From Campylorhamphus procurvoides (lineage: Eukaryota > Chordata > Aves > Passeriformes > Dendrocolaptidae), in assembly GCA_013396655.1 (NCBI GenBank), contig WBMV01000093.1:715885-779884 (forward strand): a stretch of 64,000 nucleotides of DNA, written 5' to 3'. Below are positions 59,540-64,000 of this stretch, in pieces. A program made the position numbers and the translations under genes. The number at the start of each line of letters is the position of its first letter. Positions within the stretch are counted from its first letter, which is position 1. The notes under the pieces are model-generated. The model did not search any database and was not told the DNA's origin. It worked only from the letters and a program-made list of their open reading frames with translations.

Positions 59540-59800
59540 TATCTTTCTGATCCCAGAACTCATTAAAATTTACTTTTTTACTCCTTTTTTTTTTAAAGTC
59601 CAGCAGACTCAGCTGTTGAGCCACATTAATTGCATTTTTATTATTTTTTCCATAGCTAAAATGACTAATGCTAGTAGAGGCACTGCCTACAAGCACAATA
59701 GCCAGACAGTAAAAATTACTAGAGGTTTTAATCGTTCAGTAATATCCAAATCCCATAAAATAGAGAGAGGCATTTTGCTCCCCTCAAAACAGACGGTTTT
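59540..59800. other. AT-rich block, candidate conserved noncoding element
   Basis: AT-rich and unique, with a T run near 59587-59594, TTAATTGCATTTTTATTATT near 59625, TAATGCTAG near 59663 and TTTTAATCGTTCAGTAATAT near 59727. Retained CpGs at 59734 and 59791. Conservation is untested. Confidence 0.22.
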
Positions 59801-62800
59801 GATTTTCAGTATTTATTTTGAATTTTCTTTAAAGGAGGAAGAGAGAGGAGAAAAGACACAAATTCACACCAAAAGATTCCATTCAAAGGTCGAAGCGCCC
59901 TTGACATGCACTAAACCCCACAATACTGACAGAGTTACAGCATAAATCGCCCCCAATAGCAGCACTTCTTCCCCTGCCTTCCTGGGAGTCCAAGCCGCTT
60001 TCACTGCCTCAGCCCCGATGGGTGCCACACCATGCCCAGCCATTGCACACATCTGGCCAGCTGTGGGACAATCTGGAGAGCAGCTCTTACAACAGCAGCA
60101 CCTCCCAGCTCCTTCCCCTGGGCATTCAGGAAGCTGGGCACCAGCTGCCAGTTTCTGGAGGACCCTGGAAAGACATGCACGGTGCCCTCTGAAGGCACAC
60201 AGGGCTGAGCACCCCGGTGTGCAGAAGCCAAGATGAGGGTGACAGAAGTTGCCACGAGCCAGGTGAAGAACAGAGCCTGCAGCCTCTCAGCTGGACAACC
60301 CCACTCAGGGCAACAAGTTGGGCCCTTTGGCCACCTCTCCTCCATCCCTACCACGCACGTAAGCAGATGTCTCAACAAAGAGGAAAAAAAAAACATATTA
60401 AGCAGGCCCTCAGACTGAAAGGTCTCAGGTCACTTAGGACTTCCAGAGCAGAAATAAATAAAAATCAATGCCTTGAGCAATCATCACCATGTTTGTAACT
60501 CATCTAAGTCTCTGCAATAGCAAGTGGTGTGCAAACAACAAAACATAGGCTGTTAAAACTTGCCAGGAGAGAGAAGTTTGAGCAGAGGCATTTCATACCC
60601 AGGGCAACCCTCTCCCATATCTGAGAGCTACCCAGGTGTGCTGCAGGAGAAGTCAGTGGCAAAAATTTCTGTCTCACTGGTTCCACTTCACAGGCAAAGA
60701 GATTAAAATGCCTTTACTACACCAGGAGGGTGAGTTTGGAGCAGCTGTAGGACAGTCCAGAGCAACCTGCAGGAGAGTCCCCAAGGGTGGGTCACCTGGG
60801 GCATGGTAACCCCACCTGCATGTAGGGAGAAGGGTGAGAGTGGCCCTGGATTTCACCTACAGGTAAAGGGGGATCTGCACCAGGTATTATCACTGTTACA
60901 TACTCTCCCCTAAACACTGTTCCTCTCACAATCAGCCTATGACAGAAAAAGGCTTCTCACAAACTTTCACAGATTTAATCTGGATCTGACGACTACTTAA
61001 TTTCATGGGAGAGAAAAATACATTTTAAAGTCTGATACAATTGTTAGAACTACTCTGTAACACACAAGTACCTCTTCAGATGGTTTCACTTGAATGATGC
61101 TCAGCACAGGGCTTGTCTCAAAAGCTCAAGATGTTTGCTTCTTTCCATGAGCTCATCCAACAAAGGACAAGCTCAGGTTTGTGGGGGAAGGATGGGTTTT
61201 ATTCCCAAACCATTAAGCTCCATTTGGTACCAAATAAAAGTACAAAAAGAGCCAATTTATGAGAGCACTGAATCTAGAGAAGAAGGAACTTTCACTTTGG
61301 GAAGCTGGCAAACACATGTGAGACAGATTAAAGGGTGGCCCATTCTGAAGTGAACACCAAGTTGAACCTCCGCATGTCTGTGGAATAACTATTCCTATCT
61401 GCTGTTGGATATTAATCATATCAGTGATCTGTGCATCAGCCAGCATTACACAATCCAGTGTTCAGCCAGCCAGGAACTCAGGCACATCAGATATCAGCAC
61501 ACTCTGCACACCTCCCCTGTCTTTGTCTCAGGAGATTTTAAAATCAGCAGGACCAAGGTGTGCACCAAATACCAAATAAATCCACAAGGAGCATATGTCA
61601 TGCAGCACCATCAAATTAAACCTTGTAAGCAAAACTTCATAAACAGAAAAGTGTCTGCAGGGCCAAGGCACAATCTGCTTCTTTTGCTGACTTTTTCCAC
61701 CATTACTACACAGAGGAGAACAGAACCTAAACTCCTTCCTACTAGTATTTACCAGACTAAAGGTTTACTCTTTTGGTTAAAACCTTCTCTCTCCACCACA
61801 TGAGTGCATGAACTTCAGCAGCAGTGTTGCCAAGATACAAAAAGAGAAATCTCAAGACATTAAGGTAACACACTATTTAAAGGCAAACAGTACAGCAGAG
61901 CTGAGCTTGGGATCTGACAAATTGCCACTGCACATTCTGCTGTTCCAGCAAAACAAATCCCTACCTGCATCAGCCATTTCTCATTACTTACAAAGTGGAT
62001 TTTCATATCCATTTTATAACAAAGGAGTTTAGAGGACTATGGTGTTCTGAAGTGGTCTTCACCATCCTTGGCAGAGTCAAAACAACAACAAACTGACTAT
62101 ACAAAAAATGCACACAGCTGGTAATTTTTGGCACATACCGAGCCAAACCCCAATGAGAAGACAGATACTGAACTGATAAATCATAAGGATGATGTACAAG
62201 AACACAGGGAGATGTTGGAAGCAATTTTCCCTCGCCGAAGCAAAGCAACACTGCAGTTCAAGTGAAGGAAAACTGAGAGTTAAACATTTCCACATTTCTT
62301 CCCACATCTTCCTAACTCCATTACCTTTTTATTAATTGCATTTGAGACTTCACTAAACTTGAGCTTGGGCTATTTTTAAAACCTATCTGACTCAACTTAT
62401 TGTTGCTCAGAACAAAGATTAAACTTCTAATTTAGCTGCAGATAATTACGAGGCTGCAGGTCAGACCCCTGGTGTAACATGGTAGGGTCTTCCAGTCAAA
62501 ATGATAGAAACCTTCAAAAAAAAAATAGCAGAGATGGGGGACAGAAGGGATCACCCTCCCTGAGTGAAGAATCCTCCTGCCTTCCTCCCACCAGAAGTTA
62601 TTGGGACTAGTGACTTCTTAAACAGACACAGATTTGGTTGAGTGTTCCCTCCTGGTACTGACAACAGGGCTCTTACCAAGGAGCACTTATGTACTCAGCA
62701 ATGGATCTCTCCTCAAACTTCCACCTTTGGTAACAACATCCCCCTCTAGTTCTCAATGTTCCCATCCAGTCTCTGCTATTTCTCTATTGATCTCAGTGTT

Positions 62801-62912
62801 GTAACTCAATCTTTCAATTACTCAGCCCCTTGATGTCTGACAATTTTTTTTTTGCCTTTCCCTAATGATCACTTTCCTTCCAAGTTCCTGATCCTTCACC
62901 CTTATTTTATAA
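59801..62912. other. Unique noncoding DNA, no gene seen
   Basis: The largest frames (59864-60396 minus, 61405-61803 plus) have no domain. The minus frames at 60001-60396 and 59864-60052 overlap frames on the plus strand. AT-rich unique parts lie at 60950-61060 and 62320-62450. A T run lies near 62842-62850. No repeat family is recognised. Confidence 0.5.
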
Positions 62913-63068
62913 ATCGTAGAGTCATATAATTGTTCAGGTTGGAAAAGACTTCTAAGACCAGAGAGCCCAACCATTAACTCAGTCCTGCCAAGGCCACCAC
63001 TAACTGTGTCCCCAAGTGCCACACCTTTTAAATCCCTCCAGGGATGGGGACTCCACCACTGTCCTGGA
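62913..63068 (-). mobile_element. CR1 LINE 3' fragment, reverse orientation
   Basis: The plus strand reads TCGTAGAGTCATATAATTGT, TCAGGTTGGAAAAGACTTCT, AAGACCAGAGAGCCCAACCA, CCTGCCAAGGCCACCACTAA, CTGTGTCCCCAAGTGCCACA, CCTTTTAAATCCCTCCAGGG and ATGGGGACTCCACCACTGTC, the antisense of an avian CR1 3' region starting at its very 3' end. Similarity stops near 63068 and appears to resume at about 63284. Confidence 0.9.
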
Positions 63069-63283
63069 CTTTACACTCCCTTATCCCAGCAGAGGCCCCA
63101 GATATTTAATGAGAAAGGGTTTGCTTGCTCCCCAAAATAACGGAATAAAAAGATGCCAAGATAAAGGAGGATAAGGGTGTCTTTTGTCCTATTGATAGGT
63201 GGCATATTTCTCATTAATGTTAATCTTATAGAGCAGGGCCAGTGGAGACAAATTAACTCACATTTATCTAAAGAACTTGTCCT
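63069..63283. other. Unrecognised segment interrupting a CR1
   Basis: About 215 bp separates two stretches that look like neighbouring parts of one CR1, where the consensus distance, from memory, is only some 60-70 bp. The segment is AT-rich with no transposon family I recognise. It may be a nested insertion, a rearranged part of CR1, or highly diverged CR1. Confidence 0.35.
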
Positions 63284-63345
63284 TACAGTTTAAATTCTTC
63301 CTTCTTCAACTCAAGGCCATTGTGCCTCCTACTACCACCTATAGG
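63284..63345 (-). mobile_element. Possible continuation of the interrupted CR1
   Basis: AGTTTAAATTCTTCCTTCTT, CAACTCAAGGCCATTGTGCC and TCCTACTACC follow the antisense CR1 order TCTAAACCTCCCCTGGCGCA, ACTTGAGGCCATT.CCTC.T, GTCCTGTC. The match is short and diverged. Confidence 0.4.
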
Positions 63346-64000
63346 AAGTGCAAAGATCCCCACCTTCTTTACACGGTTACATTCAGGAGCTTAAAAGAAT
63401 ATTTATGCAAAAATCACAATCCTCGGTCTTTATCTGCCTGAAGACACAACTTCAGCTCTCCAACAGCTACTGAAGTCAGCAGAAGTTGGGTGTGCTTTGC
63501 CTCCCAGAAAGGTACCAGGCTTTTGGAAGTAATTTAAAGTATTTTTGAAGTATTCAGATGCCCAAACGACAGCAACATAGGTTTCAACCATCACCTCAGA
63601 GGTTCCTTTTGTGGAATATGCATCCTGCTGTTTCCAGTCCCCCTTTCAGTTTGAGTTGCTGCTTTTTCAGGTCTGGTCACTGAGGGTTTTCATCAAGAAA
63701 TTCAGTTGCTCTGTCAAGGTTATCTTGAAATTTGATCTCAGGTCAATTTACTGTTTCCTCTAAATACACAGTGAAAATAAGAAACCCATCACTTCATATG
63801 ATATCCCAGTGTCACACAAAGCCTAATGCCTCTCCCCATCCCCAGATATCTTCATTTAGTTACTCCCTTATTCTCTCTGCTGGTCTAAATCTGCAGACTT
63901 GCATGTGCAAACAGAGACTGGGACAAACACCTAAGCATCTAAGCAGTCAATAAACACAAGAAGGCCCACCAAGATTTGCTGACAGCACTAAACAAACACC
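63346..64000. other. Unique noncoding DNA to the window end, nothing seen
   Basis: No gene or repeat family is recognised. The 73-codon frame at 63732-63953 has no domain. Confidence 0.55.

Noticed and set aside
1..64000. CRISPR array, tRNA, rRNA, phage or bacterial operon
   Set aside because: No regularly spaced repeats, no cloverleaf-like sequence recognised, and no dense one-strand coding as in prokaryotes.

Overview
This window reads as avian nuclear DNA from a gene-poor region, either intergenic or inside one very large intron. The bird assignment rests on four fragments that match CR1 LINE 3' ends in reverse orientation (about 17.76, 35.51, 43.38 and 62.91 kb), on a much older CR1 fragment (41.04-41.60 kb), and on low repeat density with CpG depletion and AT-rich unique blocks. 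The 43.38 kb copy resembles CR1 subfamilies common in Neoaves. Nothing looks bacterial, phage or plasmid. The species cannot be named from what I see.

I find no protein-coding gene I can defend. Open frames reach at most 225 codons, overlap on both strands, have no recognisable domain, and are of the kind expected by chance in 64 kb of stop-poor, moderately GC-rich DNA. Three short places look slightly more exon-like on the minus strand (15.87-16.10, 20.48-20.87 and 37.29-37.36 kb) and are listed with low confidence. There is no rRNA, tRNA, CRISPR array or intact transposon.

Layout: 0-17.7 kb is unique noncoding DNA with two short tandem repeats, a CORE-SINE tail at 5.35 kb, a possible ancient SINE tail at 8.26 kb and a small CpG cluster near 7.05 kb. 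17.7-35.5 kb holds one CR1, (TG)n tracts, a 32-bp minisatellite at 24.70 kb, an AT-rich enhancer-like block at 25.1-25.5 kb and a CpG-dense 90-bp patch at 30.6 kb. 35.5-47.1 kb holds the clearest CR1, a block with repeated TAATC homeodomain sites (36.56-36.99 kb), MIR-like SINE remnants and the old CR1. 47.67-53.22 kb is bounded by two near-identical direct repeats of about 380 bp, the strongest unexplained structure here. 53.2-64 kb holds several AT-rich candidate conserved noncoding elements, a perfect 12-bp hairpin at 56.30 kb, an A-rich tract and a CR1 that appears interrupted.

No set of genes works together here. The plausible function is regulatory: AT-rich blocks carrying homeodomain, POU and MEIS-type motifs. 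Conservation cannot be measured from one sequence, so these remain candidates. I did not find a new biological system; the direct repeat pair is the item most worth a database search.
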